Assembly: GCF_014647475.1 (NCBI RefSeq)
Contig: NZ_BMPG01000002.1
Location: 1-64,000, forward strand
Length of the DNA stretch: 64,000 bases
Direction of reading: 5' to 3'
DNA from: Halocalculus aciditolerans
Lineage (GTDB): Archaea; Halobacteriota; Halobacteria; Halobacteriales; Halobacteriaceae
Shown here: one piece after another, positions 42,061 to 51,278 of the stretch
Numbering within the stretch: position 1 is the stretch's first letter
How the letters are laid out: each line of letters starts with the position of its first letter
Program-made: the position numbers and the translations under genes
The notes under the pieces: generated by a model
Databases searched by the model: none
Seen by the model: the letters and a program-made list of their open reading frames with translations, nothing else
Told to the model about the DNA's origin: nothing

Positions 42061-43628
42061 CGACGACGCACGCCGTCGTCGCGCCGCTCGCCGTCGCGTT
42101 CATCACGGCGGTGGCGACGCTCGCCGGCCGCGCACAGCCGTCCGTCCGCCGCACCGCGAGCACGCTCGGCGTGTTCGCGTACGCCGCCGCGGTCGCCTAC
42201 CTCGACTACGCGGTCCTCACGGGCGACGGGAGCGTGCTCGCCTACCAGGTCGGCGGCTGGGTCGCGCCGTACGGCATCAGCTTCGTCGCCGACCCGCTCT
42301 CCGCGTTCTTCCTGACGCTCACCGCGCTCGTCGCCGTGCCGAGCCTGCTCTTCGCCCTCCGCGACCTCGACGGCTACGGCGACCAGTTCTTCCACCCGCT
42401 CTACGCCTTCCTCCTCGTCGGCGTCACCGGCGGATTCCTCACCGGCGACCTCTTCAACCTCTTCGTCTGGTTCGAAGTGACGCTCCTCGCGAGCTACGCG
42501 CTCGTCGCGTTCCGGAGCACGGGGAAGGAGACGCTCGCCGCGACGCGCTACCTCGTCGTGAACCTCGTCGGGAGCGCGCTCATGCTCGTCTCCATCGGCG
42601 GACTCTACGGCGTCACCGGCACGCTCAACATCGCCGACGTGGCGCGCCGGGTCGCCGACCCCGCCGCGTACAACGTCGACCCCGTTCCCGTGCTCGGCCT
42701 CGCGCTCCTCCTCATCAGCGTGTTCGCGCTGAAAGCCGGGCTCGTCCCGCTCCACTGGTGGGTGCCGAGCGTCTACGACGCCGCGCCGCCCGCCGCCGCC
42801 GCGCTCCTCTCCGGCGTCGTGAAGAAGGTCGGAGTCTACGCCATCCTCCGCCTCTCCTTTACCGTCCTCCAGGGCAGCGCGATTCCCGTCCCCGTTCGGC
42901 TCTTCGGGCTGTCGACGCCGCTCGACGTCGTCGGCGTCGTCCTCCTCGTCATGGCCGCGGGAAGCGTCCTGCTCGGCGGGCTCACCGCGGTCGACAGACC
43001 GTCGCTCGCCGGGACGTTCGCGTACTCCAGCATCGGCCAACTCGGCTTCATCGTCGTCCCGCTCGGCATCGCGGCGATTGAACCGAGCGTCCGCACGCTC
43101 GCGCTCACCGCCGCGCTCGCCTACGCGCTCGCCCACGGCCTCGCGAAAGCCCTCCTCTTCCTCGTCTCGGGTACGATTTCCGACGCCACCGGGACGACCC
43201 GCCTCAGCGACATCGGCGGGCTCGCGGGTCGCTCCCCGCTCCTCGCGGGGGCCTTCCTCGTCGGCGTGCTCTCGCTCGTCGGCGTCCCGCCGCTCGTCGG
43301 GTTCTTCGCGAAGTTCGCCGTCTTCCGCGTCGCCGCGACGTCCTCTCTCGCGGCGCTCGCCGTCGTCATCGTCGGCGCGCTCCTCACCATCGCGTACGCC
43401 ACGCGCACGTGGAACCGCGTCTTCTGGGGCGCACGAACGCCGGCCGTCGCCGACGCCGACGTCGACCGATACCTGCTCGCGTGCTGTCTCGGCCTCGCGC
43501 TCGTCGTCGTCGCCGCCGGCGTCGGCTACGACCCCGTGCTCCAATTCACCCAGCACGCCGCGAACGCCGCGACGCCCGCCGGCCGCGACGCCTACATCGC
43601 CGGCGTCTTCGGAGGTGAGAGCGCATGA
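42057..43628 (+). CDS. mnhD: Mrp Na+/H+ antiporter subunit D
   Basis: A 523-residue Complex I NuoN/L-like proton-channel subunit with about 14 helices. Segments such as LLASYALVAFRSTGKE, KAGLVPLHWWVPSVYDAAPP and HGLAKALLFLVSG carry the conserved Glu and Lys residues of the transport path. It overlaps both neighbours by 4 bp. Confidence 0.94.
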   Translation: MTTTHAVVAPLAVAFITAVATLAGRAQPSVRRTASTLGVFAYAAAVAYLDYAVLTGDGSVLAYQVGGWVAPYGISFVADPLSAFFLTLTALVAVPSLLFALRDLDGYGDQFFHPLYAFLLVGVTGGFLTGDLFNLFVWFEVTLLASYALVAFRSTGKETLAATRYLVVNLVGSALMLVSIGGLYGVTGTLNIADVARRVADPAAYNVDPVPVLGLALLLISVFALKAGLVPLHWWVPSVYDAAPPAAAALLSGVVKKVGVYAILRLSFTVLQGSAIPVPVRLFGLSTPLDVVGVVLLVMAAGSVLLGGLTAVDRPSLAGTFAYSSIGQLGFIVVPLGIAAIEPSVRTLALTAALAYALAHGLAKALLFLVSGTISDATGTTRLSDIGGLAGRSPLLAGAFLVGVLSLVGVPPLVGFFAKFAVFRVAATSSLAALAVVIVGALLTIAYATRTWNRVFWGARTPAVADADVDRYLLACCLGLALVVVAAGVGYDPVLQFTQHAANAATPAGRDAYIAGVFGGESA

Positions 43629-44281
43629 GCGCCGACGCCGATGCCGACACTGACGCCGACGCCAACGTCGACGCCGACGCTGACGCTGGTACTCCGGCGG
43701 GGACGCAGCGCTGGAAGCTCGCGGTCGTCGCGCTCACCGTCACGTGGGTGTTCGCCGCCGCGCCGCCCGCCGAACCCGGCCCGCTCGCCCTCGAAATCCT
43801 CGTCGGCGTCGTCTTCGCGCTCCCCGTCGCCTACTTCGGGCGCGCGTTCTTCCCCGGACGAACCGACGTCGACCGAGTCGCTCGGTCGATTCCGCTCGCC
43901 GCGAGATACCTCGGGTTCTTCGTCAAAGAGCTCCTCGTCGCGAACGTGACGGTCGCCCGCCTCGTCCTCGACCCACGCGCCGAACTCGACCCGGGCGTCG
44001 TCGACGTCCCGCTGCGCGTCGAAACACCGGGCGCGATCACCCTCATCGCGAACAGCATCACGCTCACCCCGGGCACGCTCTCCATGGACTACGACGACGA
44101 CGCGAACGTCGTCCGCGTGCACACCGTCGACATCGCCGACCCCGACGGCATCGTCACGACCATCCGAATCTGGGAGGATTACGCCCTCCGAATGTTCGAC
44201 GAGGACGCATCGCCCGACGACGCCGCGCCGAACTACGTCGTCGACCCCGCCGACACCCTCGGAGGTGACACCGATGAGTGA
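43625..44281 (+). CDS. mnhE: Mrp Na+/H+ antiporter subunit E
   Basis: A 218-residue MnhE. The first 20 residues are an acidic Asp/Ala repeat; then come two or three helices and a cytoplasmic domain with SITLTPGTLSMDYD, the family's best signature, and DPDGIVTTIRIWEDYAL. Its stop lies inside the start of mnhF (8-bp overlap). Confidence 0.92.
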   Translation: MSADADADTDADANVDADADAGTPAGTQRWKLAVVALTVTWVFAAAPPAEPGPLALEILVGVVFALPVAYFGRAFFPGRTDVDRVARSIPLAARYLGFFVKELLVANVTVARLVLDPRAELDPGVVDVPLRVETPGAITLIANSITLTPGTLSMDYDDDANVVRVHTVDIADPDGIVTTIRIWEDYALRMFDEDASPDDAAPNYVVDPADTLGGDTDE

Positions 44282-44570
44282 AACCACGCTCCTACAGACC
44301 GTCTTCCACACCGCGGTCGCCGGCACCACCGTGCTGGCGAGCGCGCTCACGCTCCTCTGCACGTACCGCATCCTCGCCGGCCCGACCGTCCCCGACCGCA
44401 CGGTCGCGCTCGACACCGTCGCCACCAACGTGGTCGCCATCGGCCTCCTGCACTCGCTCAACACCGACCGCGGGTTCTTCGTGCTCGTCGCACTCGTCCT
44501 CGCGACCGTCGGCTTCATCACCACTGTCGTCGTCGCGAAATTCCTCGGCGAGGGGGCGATCGTCGAATGA
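44274..44570 (+). CDS. mnhF: Mrp Na+/H+ antiporter subunit F
   Basis: A 98-residue MnhF with three helices; the signature TYRILAGPTVPDRTVALDTV is near residue 30. The ATG at 44274 overlaps the mnhE end; the 4-bp overlap with mnhG follows. Confidence 0.93.
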   Translation: MSETTLLQTVFHTAVAGTTVLASALTLLCTYRILAGPTVPDRTVALDTVATNVVAIGLLHSLNTDRGFFVLVALVLATVGFITTVVVAKFLGEGAIVE

Positions 44571-44908
44571 TCGAGACGATCCGTCTCGTGCTCACCACGG
44601 GACTCGTGCTCGTCGCCGCGTTCTTCCTCACCGTCGGCACCGTCGGCCTCCTCCGCTTCCCCGACGTCTACAACCGCATGCACGCCACGACGAAAGCGAC
44701 TACGCTCGGCGCGGCCACCCTCTTCCTCGCCGCCTGGGTCTACTTCGGCCCGCTCGGCGACGGCCTCCCCGCCATCCTCGGCATCGCCTTCCTCTTCTTC
44801 ACCGCGCCCGCCGGCGCGCACGTCATCAGCCGCGCCAGCGCCCACATCAACGTCCCCTTCTACCGCGCCGACGGGGACGGGAACGCCACCGAAACCGGCG
44901 ACGACTGA
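44567..44908 (+). CDS. mnhG: Mrp Na+/H+ antiporter subunit G
   Basis: A 113-residue MnhG with three helices and the family motif GTVGLLRFPDVYNRMHATTKATTLG (seen in part as FPDVYNRMHA at about 31-40). It closes the seven-gene mnhABCDEFG operon, which exchanges Na+ for H+ and supports salt and alkaline tolerance. Confidence 0.94.
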   Translation: MIETIRLVLTTGLVLVAAFFLTVGTVGLLRFPDVYNRMHATTKATTLGAATLFLAAWVYFGPLGDGLPAILGIAFLFFTAPAGAHVISRASAHINVPFYRADGDGNATETGDD

Positions 44909-44975
44909 CCCACCCAACCGGTCGAGACCTTTCTGACCGCTATTTCTTTACTCGGCGCGTCCGAACGGACAGAGA

Positions 44976-45392
44976 ATGGCTGATTCCGCCCCGACGCCGC
45001 GCCGAACGATTGCGCTGGCGTTCGCCGTCGCCGTCGTCGCGACCGCCGGGAGCCTCTCCTACTCCCTCGTCATGGGGCTCCACCCCTGCCACCTCTGCTG
45101 GTACCAGCGCGTCCTGATGTACCCGCTCACCGCCATCGCCGCCTACGCCTTCCTCACCCGCGACGCCGGCGTCTGGCGGCTCGTCCTCCCGTTCTCCGTC
45201 CTCGGCGCGGCCGTCGCCGCCTACCACTCCTGGCTCCAGCTGACGGGCACGGCCTGCGGCTTCGGCGGTGGCGGCTGCACCGCCGTCCAATACCGCCTCC
45301 CCGCCCTCGGCCTCTCCATCCCCAACCAGAGCCTCCTCGCCTTCCTCGCCATCACCGCCCTCATGGGCTGGCTCGCCCTCTCACAGCGATAA
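44976..45392 (+). CDS. dsbB: DsbB-family disulfide bond formation protein
   Basis: A 138-residue four-helix membrane protein. The first cysteine pair is CHLC (Cys38/41, in LHPCHLCWYQR). The second pair, Cys94 and Cys101 (TACGFGGGGCT), lies in the second outside loop, as in DsbB, which reoxidises a DsbA-like thioredoxin using quinone. A ttctttactc T-rich element lies about 28 bp upstream. Confidence 0.9.
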   Translation: MADSAPTPRRTIALAFAVAVVATAGSLSYSLVMGLHPCHLCWYQRVLMYPLTAIAAYAFLTRDAGVWRLVLPFSVLGAAVAAYHSWLQLTGTACGFGGGGCTAVQYRLPALGLSIPNQSLLAFLAITALMGWLALSQR

Positions 45393-45522
45393 CGACCCGG
45401 CCTCTCCTCCGCACTGATTCGACACCGTCGACGACCACGTCCCACGAACAGCCACCGCTGTGGAACTGTATCGGCGTCGAAGCGGGTAGAGAAACCACTA
45501 CGCGAGTAGAATCGGAAGAAGA

Positions 45523-45596
45523 GCCGGTGGAGGGATTTGAACCCTCGGCCTATTCCTTACGAAGGAATCGCTCTGCCAGTCTGAGCTACACCGGCC
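45523..45596 (-). tRNA. tRNA-Thr (anticodon CGU)
   Basis: A 74-nt cloverleaf on the minus strand. The acceptor stem is GCCGGTG/CACCGGC with discriminator U, the D-stem GCTC/GAGC, the anticodon stem ATTCC/GGAAT with loop TTCGTAA (anticodon CGT, complement at 45560-45562), and the T-arm GAGGG-TTCAAAT-CCCTC. No intron; CCA is not encoded. It reads ACG threonine codons, which are frequent in this GC-rich genome. Confidence 0.95.
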
Positions 45597-45650
45597 GACG
45601 CGCCTGCCTGCATTACTCCGTAACCGGATTGGAGAGTTAAGGCTGTCGAA

Positions 45651-46673
45651 TCAGAGTCGGGTGAGGCGGGCGTCGATGCAGACGTTGAGTTCGTGGGGGG
45701 CGTAGGAGCGAACGACGTGCTCGGTTTCGATTTCGACGCCGTAGGCGGGTTCGGCGGCGTCTCGAATCGCGGTCTCGCCGGGGCCGAAGGGGTCGTCTTC
45801 GTGCTGGATGTCGTAGAGGTGGAGGACGCACTCGTCGCCGGCGAGTTCGACTGCGACGTCGAGGAAGTCGCTGGCGGTCTTCGGGAGGTTCATCACCACG
45901 CGGTCGGCCCAGCCCTCGTAGTCGTCGGCGAGCTCGCGCACGTCCCCACAGAGCGCGGTGACGCGGTCGGCGACGCCGTTCCGTCGCGCGTTCTGCTTCA
46001 GGTAGCCGACGGCGTCCGGGTTGATGTCGGTGGCGACGACGGCGGCGTCGCGTTTCGCCATCGGGATGGCGAACGGGCCGACGCCCGCGAACATATCGAA
46101 GGCGTGTTCGCCCGCCTCGACCTGCTCGACGACGCGGTGGCGTTCGGTGGCGAGCCGCGGCGAGAAGTACACCTCGGCGACGTCGAGTTCGAACGCACAG
46201 CCGTACTCGCGGTGAACGGTTTCCGTACACGACCGGTCCGCGTCGCCCTCGTCGCCGTCCGCGTCGTCCGCGCGGGCGAGGACGTCCCAGTCGCGCGTGC
46301 GTTCGACGCCCTTCACCTTCGACGCCTCGTTCACCACCGTCCGCGCCTTCACGTCCGACGCCACGATGGCGTCCGCAATCTCCCGGGCGCGCTCCGGGTC
46401 GTCCTCGCGGAGGATGACGACGTCGCCGAGGCGCTCGTAGGACGGCTCGAACCCGAGGATGTCGGCGGGCATCGTCTGCCCCTCGCGCACCGGCACGTCG
46501 TGCGTGACGACGTCGAACCGCTCCGGGACGCCGTCCGGGTCGGCGACGGGGAGGTAGAGCCAGCCGTCGTCGACCGTGATGTCGAGGTCGGCGTCGAGGA
46601 CGCCCGCGTCGGCGAGCGCTTCGCGCGTCTCTTCGCCCGACTGCGGGCGAACGCGGACACAGGGCGCTTCCAT
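45651..46673 (-). CDS. trm5: tRNA (guanine(37)-N1)-methyltransferase Trm5
   Basis: A 340-residue class I methyltransferase of the archaeal Trm5 type, which makes m1G37 and prevents frameshifting. An N-terminal regulatory region (1-150) precedes the SAM fold. Motif I is DMFAGVGPFAIPMAK, the next acidic strand ends in VVATDINPDAV, and motif IV is VMNLPKTA. YFSPRLATERHRV is the Trm5 signature before motif I. It is divergent from dphB and upstream of tRNA-Thr, though that tRNA has A37 and is not a substrate. Confidence 0.92.
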   Translation of the reverse strand: MEAPCVRVRPQSGEETREALADAGVLDADLDITVDDGWLYLPVADPDGVPERFDVVTHDVPVREGQTMPADILGFEPSYERLGDVVILREDDPERAREIADAIVASDVKARTVVNEASKVKGVERTRDWDVLARADDADGDEGDADRSCTETVHREYGCAFELDVAEVYFSPRLATERHRVVEQVEAGEHAFDMFAGVGPFAIPMAKRDAAVVATDINPDAVGYLKQNARRNGVADRVTALCGDVRELADDYEGWADRVVMNLPKTASDFLDVAVELAGDECVLHLYDIQHEDDPFGPGETAIRDAAEPAYGVEIETEHVVRSYAPHELNVCIDARLTRL

Positions 46674-46769
46674 ACTTTCCCTCGCCGCCGCCCGGACTTA
46701 CCGCCTTCGCTTGACCGCACGCTGGCGTTCTTCGCGGGCCTTATCCTCTCCCGCCCCGGACTCACGGGT

Positions 46770-47570
46770 ATGCTCACGTTCGTCGGCCTCGGCCTCTACG
46801 ACGAGCACTCCGTCACCGTCGAGGGCCGAGACGCCGTCCGGAACGCCGACCGCGCGTTCGCCGAGTTCTACACCAGCCACCTCGTCGGCGCGGACGTCGA
46901 CGACCTCGAAGCCTACCACGACACCGAAATCGAGGTGCGCGACCGCGTCGGCGTCGAACAGGAACCCGAACCCGTCCTCGACGCCGCCGAGTCTGGAGAA
47001 GTCGTCTTCCTCACCGCCGGCGACACGATGATTTCGACGACGCACGTCGACCTCCGCCTGCGCGCCCACGAGCGCGGCATCGACACCCGCGTGATTCACG
47101 CTCCCACCGCCGAATCCGCCGCCTCCTCGCTCACCGGCCTCCAGAACTACCGCTTCGGGAAAGCCACCACGCTCCCCTTCGAGTGGGCGCACGGCGCGGA
47201 CGGCGTCCCCGGCAGCGTCGTCGAGACCATCGAGGACAACAAAGAGCGCGGCCTCCACACGCTCTGCTACCTCGACATCAAGGTCGGCCGCGGGCCTCGC
47301 GGTCCCGACCCCGACTTCGAGGAGTACATGACGGCCGACTACGCCGCCGCCCTCCTCGCGGAGCACTACGACCCCGACGCCGTCGGCGTCGTCGTCGCGC
47401 GCGCCGGCAGCCCCGACCCCCTCGTCCGCGCCGACACCCTCGCCGCCCTCGCCGACGGGGACTTCGGCGACCCCCTCCACATGCTCATCCTCCCCGGCGA
47501 CCTCCACCACATCGAACAGGACGCCCTCACCGGCCTCGCCGGCCTCCCCAACGAACACGTCGACGACTGA
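46770..47570 (+). CDS. dphB: Diphthine synthase
   Basis: A 266-residue SAM-dependent methyltransferase of the tetrapyrrole-methylase fold, which methylates the modified His of elongation factor 2 on the way to diphthamide. It opens MLTFVGLGLYDEHSVTVEG, has the GDTMISTTHVDLRLRA substrate loop, and YRFGKATTLPF. The ATG at 46770 gives the usual length and N-terminus; the much longer open frame upstream is antisense to trm5. Confidence 0.95.
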   Translation: MLTFVGLGLYDEHSVTVEGRDAVRNADRAFAEFYTSHLVGADVDDLEAYHDTEIEVRDRVGVEQEPEPVLDAAESGEVVFLTAGDTMISTTHVDLRLRAHERGIDTRVIHAPTAESAASSLTGLQNYRFGKATTLPFEWAHGADGVPGSVVETIEDNKERGLHTLCYLDIKVGRGPRGPDPDFEEYMTADYAAALLAEHYDPDAVGVVVARAGSPDPLVRADTLAALADGDFGDPLHMLILPGDLHHIEQDALTGLAGLPNEHVDD

Positions 47571-47612
47571 CCCGTCTGTCGAACCGAGTCAGACCGCCGA
47601 CCGCAGTCGTAC

Positions 47613-48122
47613 TCAGGGGACGCCGACGGCGCGGTGTCGCTGGTAGCAGTAGACGACGGCGGCGAGCTGGCCGAAGAACGCCACGCCGCCGAGCGCGACG
47701 AGGTAGTAGAGGGCGCTCGGCTTCCACCCGCCGGGCTTCGTGGAGCGCTCCGCCCAGACCGCGGGGACGGACGCGATGCAGAACGCCCAGCCCGCCGCCC
47801 ACACCGTGAGGAGCGGGAGTTGGCCGACGACGTCCGGGCCGACGACGACCGAGAAGAACTCGCCGGCGACGACCGCGACTGGGAGGCCGGCCGCCGCCGC
47901 CGCGAGCACCGCCCAGTCCTGCCCGGTCTTCAAGCAGTGCCACGCCATCGGGACGACGACACCGACGACGGCCGCGAGCGCCAGTCCGGCGGCGAGCGCG
48001 AGCGCCAGCGTCGGCGTCCACACGCCGTCGAGCTGCAGGGCCGCGTAGCCGAGGAGGGCGAGCGCGCACACCGTCGCCCACGCGAGCGCGACGACGCGCA
48101 GCGGAGACCGGGAATCTATCAC
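47613..48122 (-). CDS. Uncharacterised membrane protein
   Basis: A 169-residue protein with about five predicted helices, which I cannot assign to a family. Two Cys are present near membrane ends (WHCLKTGQDW and VYCYQRHR). It converges with dphB, with a 42-bp gap. The ATG at 48122 is the natural start before the first helix. Confidence 0.6.
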   Translation of the reverse strand: MIDSRSPLRVVALAWATVCALALLGYAALQLDGVWTPTLALALAAGLALAAVVGVVVPMAWHCLKTGQDWAVLAAAAAGLPVAVVAGEFFSVVVGPDVVGQLPLLTVWAAGWAFCIASVPAVWAERSTKPGGWKPSALYYLVALGGVAFFGQLAAVVYCYQRHRAVGVP

Positions 48123-48248
48123 GGCCGGAGCGACGAGGGGACGCGGGAAAAAGCGTGCGGCGACCCGGCCGCGCCCGCCAGGGGTGGACGGTCGAACCGA
48201 GGAAACCCGAGACGGGCGGTAGTTGAGTGGTCGAGCCGGTCGTGTCGG

Positions 48249-49022
48249 TTAGCTCATCTCGGTGTCGTCGACGTTGACGACCTCGATCTCGTGGCCGTCC
48301 TGGTCTCGCGTGAAGGCGTACTGGTAGTCGCAGGATTCGGGGTCGCGGTAGTCGACGGCCTCGCGGGTCATGAGGTCGTCCCAGGCGGCTTCGAGGTCGT
48401 CGGCGCGCACCGCGACGTGGCCCCAGGCGTCGCCGAGGTCGTACTCGCGGCCGTCGTAGTTGTACGTGAGCTCGATGGCCATCGCCTCTTCACTACTCCC
48501 TTCGGGCTTCATGAAGTAGTTCGCGAACGTGTCGGCCTCCCAGCGGCCGGTGTGTTCGTACCCGAACTTCCGCGTCCAGAACCCGAGAGCTTCGTCTGCG
48601 TCCTCGACGCGAATCATCGTGTGGTCGAGGCTCCAGCGCGCGCCGTGGTCGCGCTCGACGATCTCGACCTCGTGGCCGTCGGGGTCTTTCACGAAGGCGT
48701 ACCCGGGGTTCTCCTCGGGCGGCCGGTAGTCCTCGACGCCCTCGTCCATGAGCTCCGCGTAGGCCTCCTCGACGTCCTCGACACGCACGGCGATGTGCCC
48801 CCAGGCGTCGCCGAAGTCGTACTCGCTCGTGTCGTGGTTGTACGTGAGTTCGAGGACGGCGGCGTCGTCGGCTTGGTCTTCCGGACCGAGGTAGACGTTC
48901 GTGAAGGTGTCGGCCTCCCAGCGGCCCTTCTCCTCGTAGTCGAGGTGGGTCTGGTACCAGTCGAGGGACTCCTCTAAGTCGCCGACGCGCATCATGACGT
49001 GGTCGAGTGCGAACTCGGTCAT
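48249..49022 (-). CDS. Tandem glyoxalase/VOC-domain protein
   Basis: A 257-residue protein with two glyoxalase I-like VOC modules (about 1-125 and 130-250). Each keeps the full metal set: LDHVMMRV, LELTYNHD, WGHIAV and DGHEVEIVE in the first; LDHTMIRV, IELTYNYD, WGHVAV and DGHEIEVV in the second. Both modules may bind metal. Glyoxalase I detoxifies methylglyoxal with a thiol cofactor; haloarchaea use gamma-glutamylcysteine instead of glutathione, so the exact substrate is inferred. Confidence 0.85.
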   Translation of the reverse strand: MTEFALDHVMMRVGDLEESLDWYQTHLDYEEKGRWEADTFTNVYLGPEDQADDAAVLELTYNHDTSEYDFGDAWGHIAVRVEDVEEAYAELMDEGVEDYRPPEENPGYAFVKDPDGHEVEIVERDHGARWSLDHTMIRVEDADEALGFWTRKFGYEHTGRWEADTFANYFMKPEGSSEEAMAIELTYNYDGREYDLGDAWGHVAVRADDLEAAWDDLMTREAVDYRDPESCDYQYAFTRDQDGHEIEVVNVDDTEMS

Positions 49023-49138
49023 GGTCGAGGCGTGGAGTGGCGTGTCGAAAAACGTACCGGACGCGGCGGCTCCCTCGGCGACCAGTCGTTATACGGCCGC
49101 GGGGTCGGCGTTCCGGTACACGGCGGCAGCGTCTTCTC

Positions 49139-49609
49139 TCAGCGAGCCGTTCCGAAGAGGTGGCTCGCGCGGGCGGCGACGTCGCGGTAGCCGACGGCCG
49201 CGGCCGCCCACAGCCAGAGGGTGCCGAGCGGCGCGACGACGACGCCGCGCTGGCCGGACACGCGCCACGCGAACGACGCGACGCAGAGCCCCGCGAGGAC
49301 GAGGAGACCCGCGGTCAGGCGCTCGTCGGGGTCGCCCGCGAGCGCGCTCGCGAGCGAGAGAAGGTAGAGAAACGCGCCCGTGCCGAGCGCCGCGAACCCC
49401 GGCGAGACCACCGCGCGCGAGAAATAGACTGAGAGGAGCGTGAACCGGAGCGGGTCGAGCGACGCGAACCCGGCGGAGAAGACGGGGTACCAGCCGGTGT
49501 CCCACGCGACCACCGCCCACGGCAACGCGCCCGCGAGGAGAACGAGAAGGACGCGCCGCGCGTCCACCCGCGCCCGCCACCGCGCCACCATCCCGTGCTC
49601 GCTTCGCAT
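49139..49609 (-). CDS. Uncharacterised membrane protein
   Basis: A 156-residue protein with about four predicted helices after an Arg-rich N-terminus (MRSEHGMVARWRARVDARR). I do not recognise the family. The ATG at 49609 is preferred because the frame upstream of it lacks hydrophobic content. It lies between the VOC protein and a DRG GTPase, all on the minus strand but widely spaced. Confidence 0.6.
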   Translation of the reverse strand: MRSEHGMVARWRARVDARRVLLVLLAGALPWAVVAWDTGWYPVFSAGFASLDPLRFTLLSVYFSRAVVSPGFAALGTGAFLYLLSLASALAGDPDERLTAGLLVLAGLCVASFAWRVSGQRGVVVAPLGTLWLWAAAAVGYRDVAARASHLFGTAR

Positions 49610-49768
49610 ACCCTCTCTCCGTGTTGCGCCACCGAAAAACCACGACAAGCGGCGACGCCACGACCGACATGGTCAGCGACCGCGAGAAGAGGAGGGAGAG
49701 AGGGACGCTCGGAGGACGCGATGAAGCGGGGCGCGCGTGGCGCGCGGAGACTGTGTGGAGGCCGTCCG

Positions 49769-50881
49769 TCAGCGTCTCGCGACGACGCGGAGGATGTCTT
49801 CGTCCTCCAAGACGTGGTCGCGGCCGACCTGTTGTTCGTCGTGTTTCGCGGACGGCCCGGTGACGCGCGCGAACCGGAAGCGCTCGTCGAGGCTCCCGCC
49901 GAGTTTGTGGAGGGCGTCGTCGACGGTCGCGCCCCGCCTGATGACGAGCGGCTCCTCGTAGTCGACGCCGCGGCCGGGTTTGTCCATGTAGACGCGGATG
50001 AGGTCGAGGCGCTCGAAGAGCGTGTCCTTCAGGCCGTCGAGCCCTTTTTCCTCCTTCGCGGAGATGTAGATGGCCTCCTCGGGGTCGACGTCGCGCTCGC
50101 GGAGGTTCTCCTCCATCGTGTCGAGGTAGGAGGGGTCGACGAGGTCGACTTTGTTCACGACGACCATCGACGGGAGGTAGACGCGGTTGTCCATTACGCC
50201 GTCGATGATTTCATCGACGTCGGGGTCGCCGCGGATGGCGACGTCGGCGTTCACGAACCCGCGCTCGCGGAGGACTTCGCGGATGGTGTCGTGGTCGAGG
50301 CCGAAATTCTTCGGCGCGTTCACGTCGATGCCGCCCATCCCTTTTCTAGTTATGCGGACGCTCGGCGGCTCGGTGTCGAGGCGGATCTTGTTGTTGTAGA
50401 GCTCCTCGGCGAGCCGGTCGTACTGCTGGATCTCGAAGGCGGAGAGCACGAAGACGACGAGGTCGGCGGAGCGGACGACGGAGAGGACTTCGCGGCCGCC
50501 ACCCGCGCCGCCCGCCGCGCCCTCGATGAGCCCGGGGACGTCGAGAATCTGGATGTTCGCGCCCTTGTACTTGAGCATCCCGGGGTTGACGTCGAGCGTC
50601 GTGAACTCGTAGGAGCCGACTTCGCTGTCGGCGTTCGTGAGCGCGTTCACGAGCGTCGACTTCCCCACGGAGGGGAAGCCGACGAGCGCGACGGTGGCGT
50701 CGCCGTGCTGCTCGACGGCGTACCCGCCGGGGCCGCCGGAGCCGGACTGCTGGGTCTCCAGTTTCTCCTTCTTCTCCGCCAGCTTCGCCTTCAGCCGACC
50801 GATGTGCGCTTCCGTGGACTTGTTGTACGGAGTACTCGCTATCTCCTCCTCGAGTGCCTCGATGTCCTCCTCAAGTCCCAT
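49769..50881 (-). CDS. DRG-family GTP-binding protein
   Basis: A 370-residue Obg/DRG GTPase with a TGS domain. The N-terminal 45 residues form a helical coiled region. G1 is GFPSVGKS (68-75), G2 is in the YEFTTLDVNPG switch, G3 DVPG (114-117) and G4 NKVD. The C-terminal TGS domain (about 290-370) ends in GRDHVLEDEDILRVV. DRG proteins are tied to ribosomes and translation. The ATG at 50881 follows the standard haloarchaeal N-terminus (MGLEEDIEALEEEI); the upstream frame is antisense to the 51023 gene. Confidence 0.92.
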   Translation of the reverse strand: MGLEEDIEALEEEIASTPYNKSTEAHIGRLKAKLAEKKEKLETQQSGSGGPGGYAVEQHGDATVALVGFPSVGKSTLVNALTNADSEVGSYEFTTLDVNPGMLKYKGANIQILDVPGLIEGAAGGAGGGREVLSVVRSADLVVFVLSAFEIQQYDRLAEELYNNKIRLDTEPPSVRITRKGMGGIDVNAPKNFGLDHDTIREVLRERGFVNADVAIRGDPDVDEIIDGVMDNRVYLPSMVVVNKVDLVDPSYLDTMEENLRERDVDPEEAIYISAKEEKGLDGLKDTLFERLDLIRVYMDKPGRGVDYEEPLVIRRGATVDDALHKLGGSLDERFRFARVTGPSAKHDEQQVGRDHVLEDEDILRVVARR

Positions 50882-51022
50882 TGCACTCCCGTAGGGCGGC
50901 GTCACTGGAAAGCCCTTTCCTCTTCCCGTCGCGCGCGACACGCGACCCACAGCGAGCCGCGCCGACGTATCCCTCACGATTATCGACACGTTAAAGCCCG
51001 TGCTGTCGAGATACCCGACGAC

Positions 51023-51223
51023 ATGGGAGACCCCGGCAGCTTCCGCGACGCCACGCAGATCGTCCTCCCAGCGACCGCGCTCGCCGACGTGCGCGCCGAC
51101 CTCGAAGCCGAGTTCACCGTCACAATCACTGAAGACGACGGCATCGCGCGCATCATCGGCAGCCCCGTCGTCATCAAGGACGTCGGGGACTTCCTCGCGC
51201 GTCACGGCGTCTCACTCCCCTGA
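51023..51223 (+). CDS. Small uncharacterised protein upstream of L11
   Basis: A 66-residue acidic protein of unknown function, beginning MGDPGSFRDATQIVLP. A gttaaag TATA-like element (about 50990-50996) lies about 30 bp upstream. It looks like a single b-a-b module ending GDFLARHGVSLP. It precedes rpl11 by 55 bp. Confidence 0.65.
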   Translation: MGDPGSFRDATQIVLPATALADVRADLEAEFTVTITEDDGIARIIGSPVVIKDVGDFLARHGVSLP

Positions 51224-51278
51224 CCGGCGTCCCCACCGAAAAGTAAGCGTTAAACCCGCGGCGACGTTTCCTCCGAGT

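Noticed and set aside
45693-46769. Plus-strand frame extending dphB upstream by 359 codons
   Set aside because: It runs antisense to trm5; diphthine synthase has its normal start and length from 46770.
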